Shown: piece by piece, positions 10,501 through 21,870 of the stretch
How positions within the stretch are numbered: position 1 is the stretch's first letter
How the letters are laid out: each line of letters begins with the position of its first letter
From: Liolophura sinensis
Taxonomy: Eukaryota > Mollusca > Polyplacophora > Chitonida > Chitonidae
NCBI RefSeq assembly: GCF_032854445.1
Contig: NW_027018315.1
Coordinates: forward strand, 1 to 43,178
DNA length: 43,178 nucleotides
Direction: 5' to 3'
Notes under the pieces: model-generated
Told to the model about the DNA's origin: nothing
The model's database searches: none
Seen by the model: only the letters and a program-made list of their open reading frames with translations
Program-made: the position numbers and the translations under genes

Positions 10501-12179
10501 GACTCCCGGAAATTAGCGTCACTTTCTTAAACTTCTCTACAGTCTTCGTTTGCCAATGTGGTCAAGCGAGTAGAAACTGCTGCTTCTCAAACCTCTTGGA
10601 CTTGGCCCATTGTAAACGACAAACCTAGTTATGTTTCTGTTCAACTTTCGTCTCAACCTTCGTTTACTTCTTCCTCAATTCAGACTGCTTCAAAAGAACA
10701 AAAAAAAACAGTAATGAGTACAGAACACCCTGGTAAACCAGCTGAGCCCAATTACCCTAAAATAATAACAAGTCCAAAAACAAATCTCAAAATAATAATA
10801 AAATAATAACTAATAAACCTAGTTGCCCCACAAAGCGTCCCTCTAAGGCCACTAGGGATCCTATCCAAACTTTCAATAAGTTTTCAACATCAGATGCTAA
10901 TGTGATGGATATATCACCCCCACCAGGGAGATCTTGCAGCCGATCTCCACGGAAGGGTTGCCCTCACAACACAGCTAGTTCAATTAATAAATCCTGTCCT
11001 TTGTCTTCAGGAAACTCACCTGAAGACGTCTGACAAAGATAAAATAACTCTTGAAAATGATTCATTATATAGTACTTATTCAAATGAAGAAGAGCGAGCT
11101 GCACGCGGCTCCTCGATCTTCATCAATAACAATATTATTCACAGCCCTGTTGCTCTGGATACAGAGCGTCAGTCTGTGGCCATCCGTGTTTCATTGTCTG
11201 CTACAATCACATTATGTTCCGTGTATATTCCTCCTAACATTTCTTTGTCAGCTTTGCAGTTGCATAATTCAATTGGAACAGTTGCCAAAACCTTTTATAC
11301 TAATGGGAGATTTTAATTCCCATAAACCCCTATCGGGCAGTAATAACATAAATAATAAGGGCAAATTAGTGGAAAATTTCTTATCGAAGGAGAAACTGTG
11401 TTATTTTAATGATGGTTCTAATATCTATTTACATCCACATGGAAATATGGTATTTTAAAAGACCCCAGGGATATGGGTCTTAAAGGTCGATTACCAATAT
11501 TTAAGTCAGAATTTTTATCACCAACTTCTTTTAGAACCTCACCAGTAGAAAGTTTATACGTGAAGGCAAATGAACCTTCTTTTATAACCGACGTATAAAA
11601 TTGAGCCTTCAATATGCTACCAAGCTTAAAGTTCGTCCAAAACCCTGCCTTCGACTGTGTTTTTAATCCATAATATGTATATAAATTTAATAAATGTCCT
11701 AACAAGATCCCTCGGTTTAGTCTTCGTATACGGGACCATATTGTGGGAATTAACATCAAGCTAGCGGATATATCTCAGGTGTCTTTTCCGGAATCTTCTC
11801 CCTGGCTTCTTCCACACCCTAAACTAATATTTGATCTACGTAAATGTAAATAAATCCAACACAAATCCTGTTATATTTCAGCAAAGTTTTGCTGAAATCA
11901 AGGCAGATTATATGGATTATAAATTTATCTATACTGACGGGTCAAAGGATGGGGAAAGGGCTGCGGCTGCGGCTGCCTTATAACAGCGGGTGACTTCTCT
12001 TCGCCTACCAGCTTCATCTTTCATCTTTCCTGCAGAGGTCAAGACGGCAGTGGTGTGCAGTGACTGGCTGTCTTTCCTTTTCGCAATTCAGAATAATAAA
12101 TTTAAAAATCCATTGATACTTGGGATAATAGCCAAACAAAGAAAACTAATTAAGAGGTAAAGATATTATATTCTGTTGG

Positions 12180-12530
12180 ATGCTAAGTCACACTGGTATC
12201 CATGCAAACACAGTCGTGGACAGGGAAGCGAAAGCTGCCCTGTCTAAACCTGTAATTCGGGTTAAAATACCGTATACTGACATAAAGTCTAATATTCTTA
12301 AATATATTCGTCGCCTTTGCCAAGGTGATTGGGTCTTGCAGATCTATAAAAAACTGCATGGTATTTATCCTGTCATTGGCTACAATGACTATATTTGTAA
12401 AAGGCCTCGTATAGACCAAGTAGTTTTAACAAAGTGTCGTATTGGGGATTCTCATCAGACACACAATTTTATCTTAGATGGGAGCAGTGCTCATGTTCGG
12501 CCAAGCTTTCACACATTCAACTCTGTATAG
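12180..12530 (+). pseudogene. LINE-A RNase H end and C-terminal domain, open 116 codons
   Basis: The reading begins SHTGIHANTVVDREAKAALS (RNase H fourth box) and continues through IRRLCQGDWVLQIY and RPRIDQVVLTKCRIGDSHQTH into the C-terminal region. The family's Cys/His cluster normally follows, but the frame is lost at FILDGSSAHVRPSFH. Compared with the copy at 28,800-29,030, sequence for the VGCD...DCVDFA block is deleted here. Confidence 0.75.
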
Positions 12531-12781
12531 GATTTATTTAACATCATCGCTGGTGATGTTGTCATAAAATATTTGAAGGCCATTGGCCTATATCATAAAG
12601 TAAGTTATATACATATAGCTTTTCAGATATACTATTTTTTAAATATACTGGTTTTTGACTTTTAACTGTCTTGTTTTTTTTTGTTATCTGATTTGAAACA
12701 TGTCTGAACCTTTTGTTTTATCTTTGATGTTCACACTATCATTTCGAAAACCTTAACGGTCTCGTGTTTTCACCTTGTTCT

Positions 12782-12816
12782 CGCCACGATATGGCTGAAA
12801 TATTGCCGATGTGGCG
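12782..12816 (+). other. 3' hairpin of LINE-A
   Basis: CGCCAC at 12,782-12,787 pairs with GTGGCG at 12,811-12,816 around a 23-nt loop holding ATATGGCTGAAATATTG. TTAAACC and ATTC repeats follow. The same hairpin, sometimes with point changes, ends the LINE-A copies near 5,475, 10,350, 15,810, 22,190, 28,745, 29,270 and 30,165. Confidence 0.75.
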
Positions 12817-13142
12817 TTAAACCATAATCATTCATTCATTCCTTCAATATATCAGCTATAACGTGGCAAGAACAAGTTCAAAACACCATGCGGTTCAGCT
12901 TTTCGATATTGTGGTGGAAAGAAAAATGTTCGGACATGTTTAAGATGAGATAAGAAAAAAAAACCCAAAACAGTTAAAACTCAAAAACTAGACATTTTAA
13001 AAATAGTATATATAGAAAACTATCTGTATATATCTTTTTAAAAGTAAAGATTTATGATAATTAAAATTTGTATTTAATAACATCGGCCAATGGCCCTCAA
13101 ATATTTTATGACCGTATCGCCAGCAATTCTGGCGATGCTGTC

Positions 13143-13145
<3 letters not shown>

Positions 13146-13179
<34 letters not shown>

Positions 13180-13208
13180 ATATATATATTGATATATATA
13201 TATATATG
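13146..13208. repeat. (TA)n microsatellite
   Basis: About 63 bp of near-perfect TA dinucleotides with two TTGA interruptions. It lies at the point where the LINE-A copy jumps from its 3' non-coding region to its RNase H upstream segment, so it may have expanded at a deletion junction. Confidence 0.95.
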
Positions 13209-14267
13209 TAATCCGGATAATCAGTCTTGATTTTACCCAAACCTTGCCTAATAATAAGAAGATTTGTGTTTTTTTACGTTGACATAGACCATACATTAAA
13301 TATTAATTTGGATTGTGGAAGGAGCCATGGAGAAGACTCCGGAAAATACACAGGAGCTATGTCCTCTAGCTTGACGTTTGCATCCACAATATGGTCCCGT
13401 ATGCAAAGACTGAACGAAGGTAACTTATTGGGGTTTTTATTAAAGTTACCTACACAGAAGGGATTGAAAACACAGTCGTACGCAGGATTTGTTGGACGAA
13501 TTTAAGCTTTGTTGCATATTGAATGGCGGGTTTGATACGTGGGTTCTATAAAGAAAGCTTGTTAACCTCTACGTATAAACTCACTACTGGCGAGGTTCGA
13601 AAAGCACCAAGGCTGTCCCTCAAACCTTGGTGATGAACTGGATCCAACATTTTAATATACTACTTCCTTGCGGAACCGTAAATAATGCAATCAAAGACAA
13701 ATTTAGACTTCACCAGAGAAGGATACAGATTTAATAAGACAGATCCTCAGCACCCCAGTCGTTGTTAGACACGATTTTAATTATATCGAGAGTCTTTGTA
13801 CATTAAGTTTTAAGCATTTTTTTATATGAGGTATAAAAGATGACTTACTATCAAATATTGTACGTAAAAATTTAGTTTCTCCAACAATTTTAACCTGTTC
13901 CCCACAAAGTTAAGTTCGGGGACTAAATAAAGTTTATAAAAATGTATTCTAACGGAATATCTAAAACCATTTTCAGTTGCCGATTTCTCGATCTTATTGA
14001 GACAAAGCCGCCGCTGGCGTTCGATCTTATTAATATTTTTACCGCCGTAACATATAAGGAAATCATCAACATATAAAGAACATTCTGTGCCAGATGTTAA
14101 TGTTTTGGCAAAGTTAATTGTATTGGCCAAGTTATTTAGTTTAATGCTAATCAGAGCTGGTGATAAAATTCTGCCCTGTGGGACACTCATGTCTTGCTCA
14201 CGAGTGGCAGAAAAGGTGGACCCTACTCGTACGTTAAACTAGTGATTAGATAAACAATCTTTCCTTC

Positions 14268-14515
14268 CACCCCTGCCATTCCGACCGCCGTTCAACAGCA
14301 AATGTCTCTGGTGGTTCGAACTTCGCCCTTGTCCTAACAGAGCAACCACTCTGACACCATGTCTTGTTCTTGATAATGAATCACAACAGAGATCGGTCCG
14401 TAGAAGTAACAACTCTTTTACTAACTCATGGCAAGTGTACATGTGTGTCGTCAGGACTATAGTTTGTTTCAAACGTAAAGGTTGCATACTGGCGCATATA
14501 ACACTGTTATATGAC
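14268..14515. other. Unrelated insert inside a LINE-A RT
   Basis: LINE-A reverse transcriptase reads continuously on both sides (DHTVRYV-like residues end near 14,520; LSNH and VRVGSTFS resume near 14,265), but these 248 bp have no counterpart in the other copies. I see no inverted repeats, tail or duplicated target that would say what it is. Confidence 0.5.
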
Positions 14516-15480
14516 ACATATCGTACAGTGTGATCTAAATCTGATCGACATTGACGAAAACCACATCGTATATTCGAAAAGTAACTTGTTGGTTTTAAAA
14601 AAAAGCAAGTCTACCATTTATCATCCGTTCCTTAGTCTTACAGACATATCTAATAACAGGTATCGGACACTAATTAGATGGATCCGTATGGCTCTAACCC
14701 GGTTTCGGAACCGGGATAACATGCTCCCTCCAGGAGGATGGGAAATTACCAGTTATCCAAATATCATTGAATGAATCCAATAGAGTATCAAGTGGCTGGG
14801 ATGGTAAATAGATCAGAAATTTATAGTAAACGTTATTAGGGCCACATGAAGTGTCATGAGCTTTCTTTAATGCAGTTTTCAGTTCATTAATAATAAATAG
14901 ATTATTATAGTCTTCCGTATTTTTGGAAGAAAAGGAGATTTGAATCTTCGCCTTCTGAGTTTTAATCTGCTGAAACTGGAAAGGCTAATTCTTGGAAGAG
15001 GATCTCTGAGATATTGCTTCAGCGAGCTTATTAGCTATACTGCCGGGAGACGCAAGAACATTATTGCCGTCTTTTAAATGTTGACCTTTAGCCTAGCGCA
15101 AATACTTTGATCCTTGTTGCAGGATAATCATCTTTCCTGGTATACAAAAAAAGAATGTAGGCCAGCTATCTGATTCTGTATCTACATGTAGTAGAACTTT
15201 ATTTTTCATCTGTTTAACTGCACTTCTAGAAGAATACTGAGAGGAATCCGAGGTCATTATCAGCCAAACATTAGATGGGTTTGAAGAACACATAAATATA
15301 TTTCAGGTTTCATCGAGCCATTGCTTCCAGCCTGCGACAGAGTGTCAAGTAGGACGAAACCCCCTCTGCCAGTTACCAGCAAGACAGGGAGATGGGAACA
15401 TGAAAAAGGTGGATTTTTCCCGTACATCCGACAACTCCACGGAAAGCAATTCTAACATCATAAACAATAAACAAATGAAA

Positions 15481-15794
15481 GAATGATAATGTTTTAACGC
15501 CAGATTGGCAATCATTCGGCCATATCGTGGCGAGAAAATGCTTAACACAGGAGACAGTAAATGGTTTTCAATATAATGAACAACAAAATCAAAACAAGAA
15601 GACAAACATATTTAAAACCTATTAAAAACTAAACTTTACTTAAAACGCGAAAACCAAAATATGTTTTATAAGCATCCAGTTCGTTATGCACCCTGTCTCC
15701 GACTATGTTGTGGACAGCAATATAACTCGGTATCCAACAGAATATAATATCTTTACCTATTTTAATTATTTCCCAGGTAAGGCTAAAATTTGCA
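15481..15794 (-). mobile_element. LINE-A, short 5'-truncated copy
   Basis: The 3' tail (15,481-15,660) and an RNase H scrap (15,665-15,790; DIIFCWIPSY, with the following catalytic region replaced by HNIVGDRVHNEL) are joined by a deletion. It lies between two other minus-strand LINE-A copies, giving three 3' ends in the same direction at 12.85, 15.48 and 15.80 kb. Confidence 0.75.
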
Positions 15795-16038
15795 TGATTA
15801 TGGCTTAACGCCACATCGGCAATATTTCAGCCATGTCGTGGCGAGAACAAAGTGAAAACACAAGACGGTTAAGGTTTTCAATATGATAGTGTGAACATCA
15901 AAAGTAAAACAAGTTAACACTCGAAAACCAGCATATTTTAAAGACAGTATATCTAGAAATCTATATGTATATAACTGTTTATTTATAGACATTTATGACA
16001 AAATCCAAAAGGAGAATTTATATTTTATCAAGGCCAAT

Positions 16039-16805
16039 GGCCTTGTTACGACCCAAACTGTCTGTATTATAAAGAGATGGCTTGTTCGAAATACACGGCA
16101 GTTTAGCCGCACAAAAAGGTAACCAAAACCAGCAGATTTTATTATACAACAATTTATTAGGTTTAACAAGAACAGATAACAACACTTTTACAAATACTAA
16201 AGTGCTTAAGTTTAAGAAGAAAGGATAGCAGTATCTATACAAATACTAAAGTACATACATGTACAATGATGTCAAGTCCAAACGGAAGCATATACTCTAC
16301 AATGTTTAAAATTTGCACAGAGGCAATATTCATAAGAGGAAAAATCCACAGTATAACTAAGTGTATGACGAAATATACACACAATTCCACAGGCAGGGTC
16401 CGTGTACTAGTAAGCACTGTGTACACAAGAGCACGAATTAAATATACAAGTTTAGACTGAACAAGTGCTAGGTGGAGATAGGATATAATAAAGCCAGGGG
16501 ATATAAAGACACCAAAATTCAGCACAAAAGGCCTACTAAAGTAATACAGCGAAAGCATCCAAAACTCTCAATAACTCTCTGTTCTCTCGTTTTGAACTGC
16601 TTTCACAGGTCTTATATAGACTGGTGGAATTTTCTAGAATAAGAAAATTCTTGAACACTTGTTGTAAACAAACAGGCCCCGAACTGAGGGTATTTTGGAA
16701 CATTCTAAGGTAGAGGCAGACAGCAAGCCTTGAACTCGTAAACTATTTGTAAACAGTAGCAAGCTAAATTTAGAAGCTGACGGCAGTCGTTCACATAATA
16801 GGCCT
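16039..16805 (-). mobile_element. Solo LTR with 5-bp target duplication
   Basis: A 757-bp block (16,044-16,800) interrupts a LINE-A 3' end. GGCCT is present at 16,039-16,043 and 16,801-16,805; removing the block and one GGCCT restores the usual LINE-A sequence. Its ends are imperfect inverted repeats: TGTTACG on one side, CATAATA (reverse complement TATTATG) on the other, as in LTRs beginning TG and ending CA with one end mutated. On the minus strand it has a TATA box (16,611-16,620) and AATAAA signals (complement at 16,153-16,158 and 16,138-16,143) in the order expected of an LTR. No internal retrovirus-like coding region is present, so it is the product of LTR-LTR recombination. A Gypsy or BEL source is inference. 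Confidence 0.85.
16611..16655 (-). promoter_or_regulatory. LTR promoter: TATA box with heat-shock-element-like array
   Basis: On the minus strand TCTATATAAG (16,611-16,620) is preceded by inverted GAA/TTC units. GAAAATTCTTGAA at 16,643-16,655 is GAA-nn-TTC-nn-GAA, an exact three-unit heat-shock element, and TTCTAGAA at 16,632-16,639 is a further inverted pair. The array starts about 12 bp upstream of the TATA box. Heat-shock factor binding is inferred from the motif. Confidence 0.65.
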
Positions 16806-17427
16806 TCAAATATATGCTTTCAAATAAATCTGTTGAGTTGACTGTAGAATCTTTGCCGAACATGGGTAAAGTCTGCACAGTCAACCAAGATTTGTTCGAT
16901 GCCATATTGTGCATCACATCCAACAGCACCGCTCCCATCTAAAATGAAATTGTGTCAGAAAAGACACCGGAGCTATATCTTCCTGCTTGATGTTAGTTCT
17001 CACAATATCGTGCCGTAGACGAAGACCAAACCGAGGGAACTTGTTGGGACATTTATTAAATGTATCTACATAAGATGGATTAAAAACACAGTCGTAGGCA
17101 GGGTTAGTTGGATGAGCTTTAAGCTTGATAGCATATTGAAGGCTCAGTTTTATGCCTCGGTTATATAAAGAAGGCCCATTTGCCTAAACGTATAAACTGT
17201 GTACTGTTGAGGTTCTAAAAGCACCAAGGCTGAGCCTCAAACCTTGGTAATGAACAGGATCCAACATTTTAATATACGACTTCCTAGCGGAACGGTAAAT
17301 GATGGACCCATAGTCCAATTCAGACCTCGCCAGGGAACGATATAAATTAAGTAAAACTATTCGGCCAGCACCCCAATCGGTGCTAGCCACGACCTTCATT
17401 ATATCCAGAGCCGACAAAAGGGATACT

Positions 17428-18345
17428 TTCAATTTTGATATTGTAAATTATCCTTTTTAGCATAGCAATATACCTAAGGGTCCTGCATATGGCGAGTACA
17501 TATCTCGCCTTGTAGCATTTGTCAGATCTTGCGTTAATTGTGATGACTTTAATCTGCGTCACAAGTTGTTAGTTTAAAAACTAGTTTGTCAAGGACACTC
17601 CATCAAAGGCTTTCGTTCTAACTTTGTCAAGTTTTACAATGAGTGTAACACTCTCGATGACAGATATGGACAGAGCGTTCAGAATCTCTGGCAATCTGCA
17701 TTGTGATCAACCACATAGACGGTGCTGTTATCCCTATGTACATGTCTATCACGTACATCGTTTTTAACAACATAGATGGGACTGCTTGCCGAGCGTGACA
17801 GTCTATGTTGTACACAGCTTTTGTACAGACCAGCATGTCAGGTGTAATATCATAGATGGCGCCTCTTGAAGTATGAGATCTTTACATATTAACGGGAAAG
17901 ACGTAATCGTCCGCTACTTTTGAATTACAATTTGTTAGGTGAAGGTCTGTAACGCTCGTCATTTTCGAACTGTATGTAACACCGCTTAAGCTGGGGCTAG
18001 CGGCTGTGAAGGTAGCCATGCTCATTACATCTGCATGATGCTTTATGAACAGTTGCAATTAACGCACGACTAAGATACTTGTTTAATTATTGTTTGACCT
18101 GGAACTCATTCACGGACTACGAATTTGAACTTTGACTGGAATTCATGCCTGTAATATCAACTATCTGCCCGCCATCATTGAAAACTGATGACCGCTTCTT
18201 TCTTGTTGTGTTATCGGCTTTATTTCTTATTTGTATAATTTCTTACATACCTTTGTCTTTGGGAGTTAGTGTTAAACGTTGTTTTGGAAATGGACCCTGC
18301 GATTATCGACTTGGAACGCCCTTTAGGGACTACGAATGGTATATG
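17428..18345 (+). mobile_element. Penelope-like element, 5'-truncated copy inserted in LINE-A
   Basis: It begins inside the RT end (NIPKGPAYGEYISRLVAFVR on the plus strand near 17,471-17,530), reads to the C-terminal end of that protein, then continues into the 3' non-coding region. That region is an inverted repeat of 2,251-3,000 (similarity includes the flank near 2,252-2,290 versus 18,300-18,340). The LINE-A RT on the minus strand reads SFKPHIKMFKAKCTN just right of it (18,410-18,350) and LSALDIMKVVAST just left (17,420-17,370), so the insertion split one LINE RT. 5' truncation is usual for target-primed elements. Confidence 0.75.
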
Positions 18346-18523
18346 AATGTCGGACATGACGCTTATATTTGTACATTTAGCTTTGAACATTTTTATATGA
18401 GGTTTAAAAGATAGCTTACTATCACATATTATACCAAAACTTTTGTTTCTCCAACAATTTTAATCTGTTCACCACAAAAACTAAGCTCAGGGCGAAGATG
18501 AATTTTCCGTTTATTACAAAAAT

Positions 18524-19117
18524 TCATACCGACGGTTTTAGACGTTGAAAATCTAAAACCGTTTTCAGTTGCCCATTTCTCGATCTGATTGAGACTTTTC
18601 CGCTTATAAAGAACCCTCTGTTCCAGATGTTCATGGTTTTGCTACGGTGCTCATTTTTATGCTGAACAGAGTTGGTGATAGAAAGCTGCCCCTGGCGATA
18701 GAAAATTGACATATAAACAAAAGTAAGCGACCCTTTAATCCCATATCCGTGAGGTTTTTTAAAATACCATATTTCCATGTGCTGTCGTAGGCCTTTTCAA
18801 GGTATAAAAATATCGACACAACATGTTCGTTATTGATGAAGCCATCGTGAAATAAAGGTTTCGAATCGAACACGGTGATCCATGGTAGATCTACCTTGCC
18901 GAAAACCACATTGAATATTAGAAAGTAACTCACTGGTTTCAAGAAACCAAACAAGTCTATCATTGATCATCCGTTCCATAGTCTTACAAGCACAGCTGGT
19001 AAGAGCTATGTGTCGGTAATTATTTGAATCATTATGATCCTTATCCGGTTTTGGAACCGGGATAATACACGCCTCCCTCCTTGACAATGGGAAATTACCA
19101 GTTATCCAAAGTCCCAA
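18524..19117 (-). pseudogene. LINE-A reverse transcriptase, N-terminal half, broken
   Basis: The piece at 18,830-19,117 reads RREACIIPVPKPDKD, YRHIALTSCACKTMERMIND and SNIQCGFRQGRSTMDH, the finger region of a non-LTR RT. The overlapping piece 18,631-18,963 continues VVSIFLYLEKAYDSTWKYGI, in which the first palm box has Tyr-Leu in place of the expected aspartate (FVDLEKAYD in the copy at 6,650-6,847). The YVDD region is deleted. It is dead. Confidence 0.78.
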
Positions 19118-19460
19118 GTAGTAAGCAAGTCCAAGAGAGTCTCCAGTGACTCGGGTGGTAAATGATTCAGAAATCAGAATCGTGGGCCTTTTTTAATGCA
19201 GTTTTAACTTCCTCGATATTAAAAGGACGATTATATTCTTCTAAATTCTTAGAAGAAAAGGGCAATTTTCTTTTCTCCTTCTGGTTTTTAATATGTTGGA
19301 ATTCTAAAGTATAATTCTCAGAACATTTCTTGGAAATTGTGTCAGCTAGTTTATTAGCTATATTGGATGGAGAAGTTAATATATTATCTCTATCTTTTTA
19401 AATGCTGAACTTTTGCTTTAAGTTTCTGAACCATGTTCCACACCTTACGCATGGGTGTTT

Positions 19461-20609
19461 TTAACATAATGCCCGAAACAAAGTCCCGCCAACAACATTG
19501 TCTCTTGGACTTGATAAATCGACGAGCCTTAGCTCTAAAGTACGAACCTGGTTTAAGTTATTATCATTAGGACATACATTAAAAATTCGCTCCGCATTTT
19601 TTGCCGTCCTCAATGGCTTTGCGACAGTCCTTATCATACCAGGCTTTGCTTTTGGATTTGTCGAGGTATAAGGGATAGTTCTATCAGCAGCTCGTAAAAC
19701 AAGCTTGTTGAATTTGAATATAGGATCGTCTGCTGCATTGAGAGTCTCTGGAGTGATTTCGGCTGCACAGAACACCTCAAATGCGATCCATTCTGATTTA
19801 TCGAATTTCCACCTAGCTAAATGTTCTAAAGAATTAGAACTAATATGCTCTAGGATAATGGGAAAATGGTCACTACCACAAAGATAATCATGCGCTCTCG
19901 AAGAAAAATCGGGGAGAACTGATGGATCCATGATAGTGACATCTATAGCAGAATAAGCGCCATTACCCGGATGTAAATAGGTGTTAGAACCGTGATGAAA
20001 TAACACAGTTCCTTCTCTACCTTGCCTTTATTATTTATGTTACTACTGCCCCACAGAGGGTTATGGGAATTAAAATGTCACATTATAATAAACGGCTTAG
20101 GTAGTTGCTTTATTAAAGTTTGTAACTGACAAAAAATGTTCGGAGGTATATACACCGAACATAATGTAATTGTTTCAGACAGTGAAACACGAACGGCCAC
20201 AGCCTGAAGCTTTGTATCCAGAGAAGCTGGACCTTGATTAATATTGTTATTGAAGAAGATAAAAAGAGCCGCCTGCAGCTCGTTCTTCTTTATTTAAAGA
20301 AGTGCTGTGTACAGAATACTTTTTAAGAGTTTCTCTATCTTTGTCAGATGTCTTTAGGTGAGTTTCCTAAAGACAAAGGGTAATAGGATTTAATGATTGA
20401 ACTAACTGTGTTGTTTCAATAAAATTTACCTTAAGATCTCGACAATTCCATTGTATAATTTTGTCTAAGGATGACATTATGGAGGAAGGCGTATGGGGAT
20501 GTTTAGACCGAGGACGACCCCTCCGTGGAGATCGGCTGGAAAATCTCCCTTTTGCGGGTGATATATCCATCACATCCGCATCCGATGTTGAAGGAACAAC
20601 GCCCTCCAA
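19461..20609 (-). pseudogene. LINE-A endonuclease with ORF1 tail, broken
   Basis: The piece at 20,367-20,609 joins the ORF1 tail (DVMDISPAKGRFSSRSPRRG) to the start of ORF2 (SSLDKIIQWNCRDLKVNF). The piece at 19,461-20,006 holds the endonuclease end (SAIDVTIMDPSVLPDFSS, LCGSDHFPIILEH) and the linker. The catalytic Glu region near 20,360 and the Asp box near 20,070 are shifted out of frame. In this copy ORF1 and ORF2 appear to run into each other without a clear gap, which may be the result of decay. Confidence 0.75.
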
Positions 20610-21414
20610 CGAGCCAAAGCTATTAAAAATGTGGACAGTGGGCTTAGAGGAACGCTCTGTGAGACCGCTAGGTTTATTTTTATCATTATTATATTTATTT
20701 CCAGATTTGGTTTTGGGTTTTGGGATTGGTTAAGTTTATGCTTATTGGTTTGTTGTGTATTACTGACTGGTTTTATTTGCTGTTCTGCAGTGGTCTGTGT
20801 TGAGCAGGAAATATGCGCAGGTTGAGCAGCAGGTTGTAAAGATGTACAGCTAGGTTTGTCGTTTCCAATGGGCCATGTTAATGAAGTTTGAGTTCCAGCC
20901 GATGTTGCAGTTCGCTAAATATTAAAGGATGAATGTTAGAGGCCGGCTTTTGTTCACTCTTAGTCGAGAGAACAGTAAAAGCCGGCCAGCTGTCCTGTCC
21001 ATCATCAAGAGAGTCTGATAAAACTTCTAACTTCTGCTTTTTCTCAGCGCTTGACGAAGTCGGCTGAGAGGAAGATATATTAGAAGTTGAAATTGGTGCC
21101 AACAAGGGCGAATACAGGGACTCCCCGTAAGGTATATTCGAAAAGATTGAGCTATACCAACAAGGTTAATCTCAATCTACTCGATTGACCCACACCGCCT
21201 TCTACACTTACCCCAAAAGGAAGAGCATTTGAAGAAGAGCCAACTTGACATCACATTAAGTGAAAGAATAATAAACTGAATCAAGTGTAGGCTTGACGTG
21301 ACCAGCCGATTGATCGGACCGGGCCTATCCAACCTTCCGTCCCTCTTTACGACAACCTTGCCTAGAGGGCTGAGGTCCTATTCTTATCACCCCGGAGACC
21401 TCACGGCGGCAGGC

Positions 21415-21785
21415 ATGTTTGATGAGTGAGTGAGTGCTTGGGGTTTAACGTCGTACTTATCAATTTTTCAGTCATATGACGACGAAGGAATCCTTAGGGT
21501 GCATGTACGTGTAATGTGTCTCCTTGTAGCAGGACGGATTTCCACCGCTCTTTTATCTAGTGCTGCTTCACTGAGACGACTAACCGAAGGCAAGTAAGAT
21601 GCCACGCCCGAGCCATTATACTGATACGGGTCAACCAGTCGTTGCACCATCGCGAAGCGAGGACGTTACAATTTCCTTTTTTAAAGTCTCAGGTGTGACT
21701 CGATTACGGATTGATCCTGGATCTACCGGTCCCGAAGCGGACGCTCTACGAACTGTGCTATCCGGGCCGGTGAATGTTTGATGAG
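21415..21785 (-). repeat. SINE-A copy 2 with target-site duplication
   Basis: This is an inverse-orientation copy of the SINE at 1,128-1,520. ATGTTTGATGAG is duplicated at 21,415-21,426 and 21,774-21,785. The tRNA-like head is at the right (complement near 21,700-21,770), the tail (GAGTGAGTGAGTG) at the left. The hairpin stem is intact. The SINE landed next to the 5' end of the LINE-A copy ending at 21,413. Confidence 0.92.
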
Positions 21786-21870
21786 AATCGTTCACTAACA
21801 GCCGCAACATTTTCAACAACTGGAATAGACAGTGTTTATTGCTTTTTAGACGACATGTACATTGCCTATC

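Larger units (their letters stand above)
10500..12845 (+). mobile_element. LINE-A, plus-strand copy with internal deletions
   Basis: Order on the plus strand: ORF1 C-terminal half (10,558-11,000, with SPPPGRSCSRSPRKG near 10,915-10,960), endonuclease (11,030-11,450, ending FILMGDFNSHKP and CYFNDGSNIYLHP), a short RT piece (11,445-11,520), RT end and linker (11,520-11,870), RNase H (11,880-12,260; TDGSKDGE-like box near 11,935, DREAKAAL near 12,220), C-terminal domain (12,380-12,590) and a 3' non-coding region ending (ATTC)n at 12,825-12,845. The junctions EN to RT and RT to linker are deletions. It meets the copy at 12,846-15,480 tail to tail. Confidence 0.82.
12846..15480 (-). mobile_element. 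LINE-A, minus-strand copy, rearranged
   Basis: From 15,480 leftward: 5' leader (15,300-15,480), a piece of ORF1 (15,093-15,293), EN-to-RT linker (about 14,800-15,085), RT (14,516-14,790 and 13,560-14,267, with SLYVDDFLICYGGKN at about 14,020-14,080), linker (13,209-13,560) and 3' non-coding region (12,846-13,140). The endonuclease and most of RNase H are absent. It holds a TA microsatellite and an unrelated 250-bp insert, both listed separately. Confidence 0.78.
15797..21413 (-). mobile_element. LINE-A, longest copy, carrying a solo LTR and a Penelope-like piece
   Basis: From the 5' end at 21,413 (leader with GAGGTCTCCGGGGTGATA): ORF1 remnants (21,105-20,480), endonuclease (20,480-19,700), linker (19,700-19,200), RT (19,117-17,184), linker to 16,985, C-terminal domain (16,960-16,806) and 3' non-coding end (16,038-15,797). 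RNase H is deleted at about 16,960-16,985. The RT is split by a Penelope-like insertion at 17,428-18,345 and the 3' region by a solo LTR at 16,044-16,800. LINE-A sequence continues on both sides of each, so both inserts are younger than the LINE. Confidence 0.85.

Noticed and set aside
10558-10806. Stand-alone Ser/Thr-rich protein
   Set aside because: It matches ORF1 of LINE-A in the other copies and continues into the LINE-A endonuclease.
13146-13208. TA array as an origin or scaffold attachment site
   Set aside because: A simple microsatellite at a LINE deletion joint is sufficient; nothing else supports a function.
16235-16558. Open minus-strand frame of 107 hydrophobic codons in the solo LTR
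   Set aside because: LTR untranslated region; codon pattern reflects T-rich composition; no start context after the TATA box.
18145-18414. Open frame with a signal-peptide-like start
   Set aside because: It lies in the Penelope-like 3' non-coding region, whose other copy at 2.25-3.0 kb does not keep the frame.
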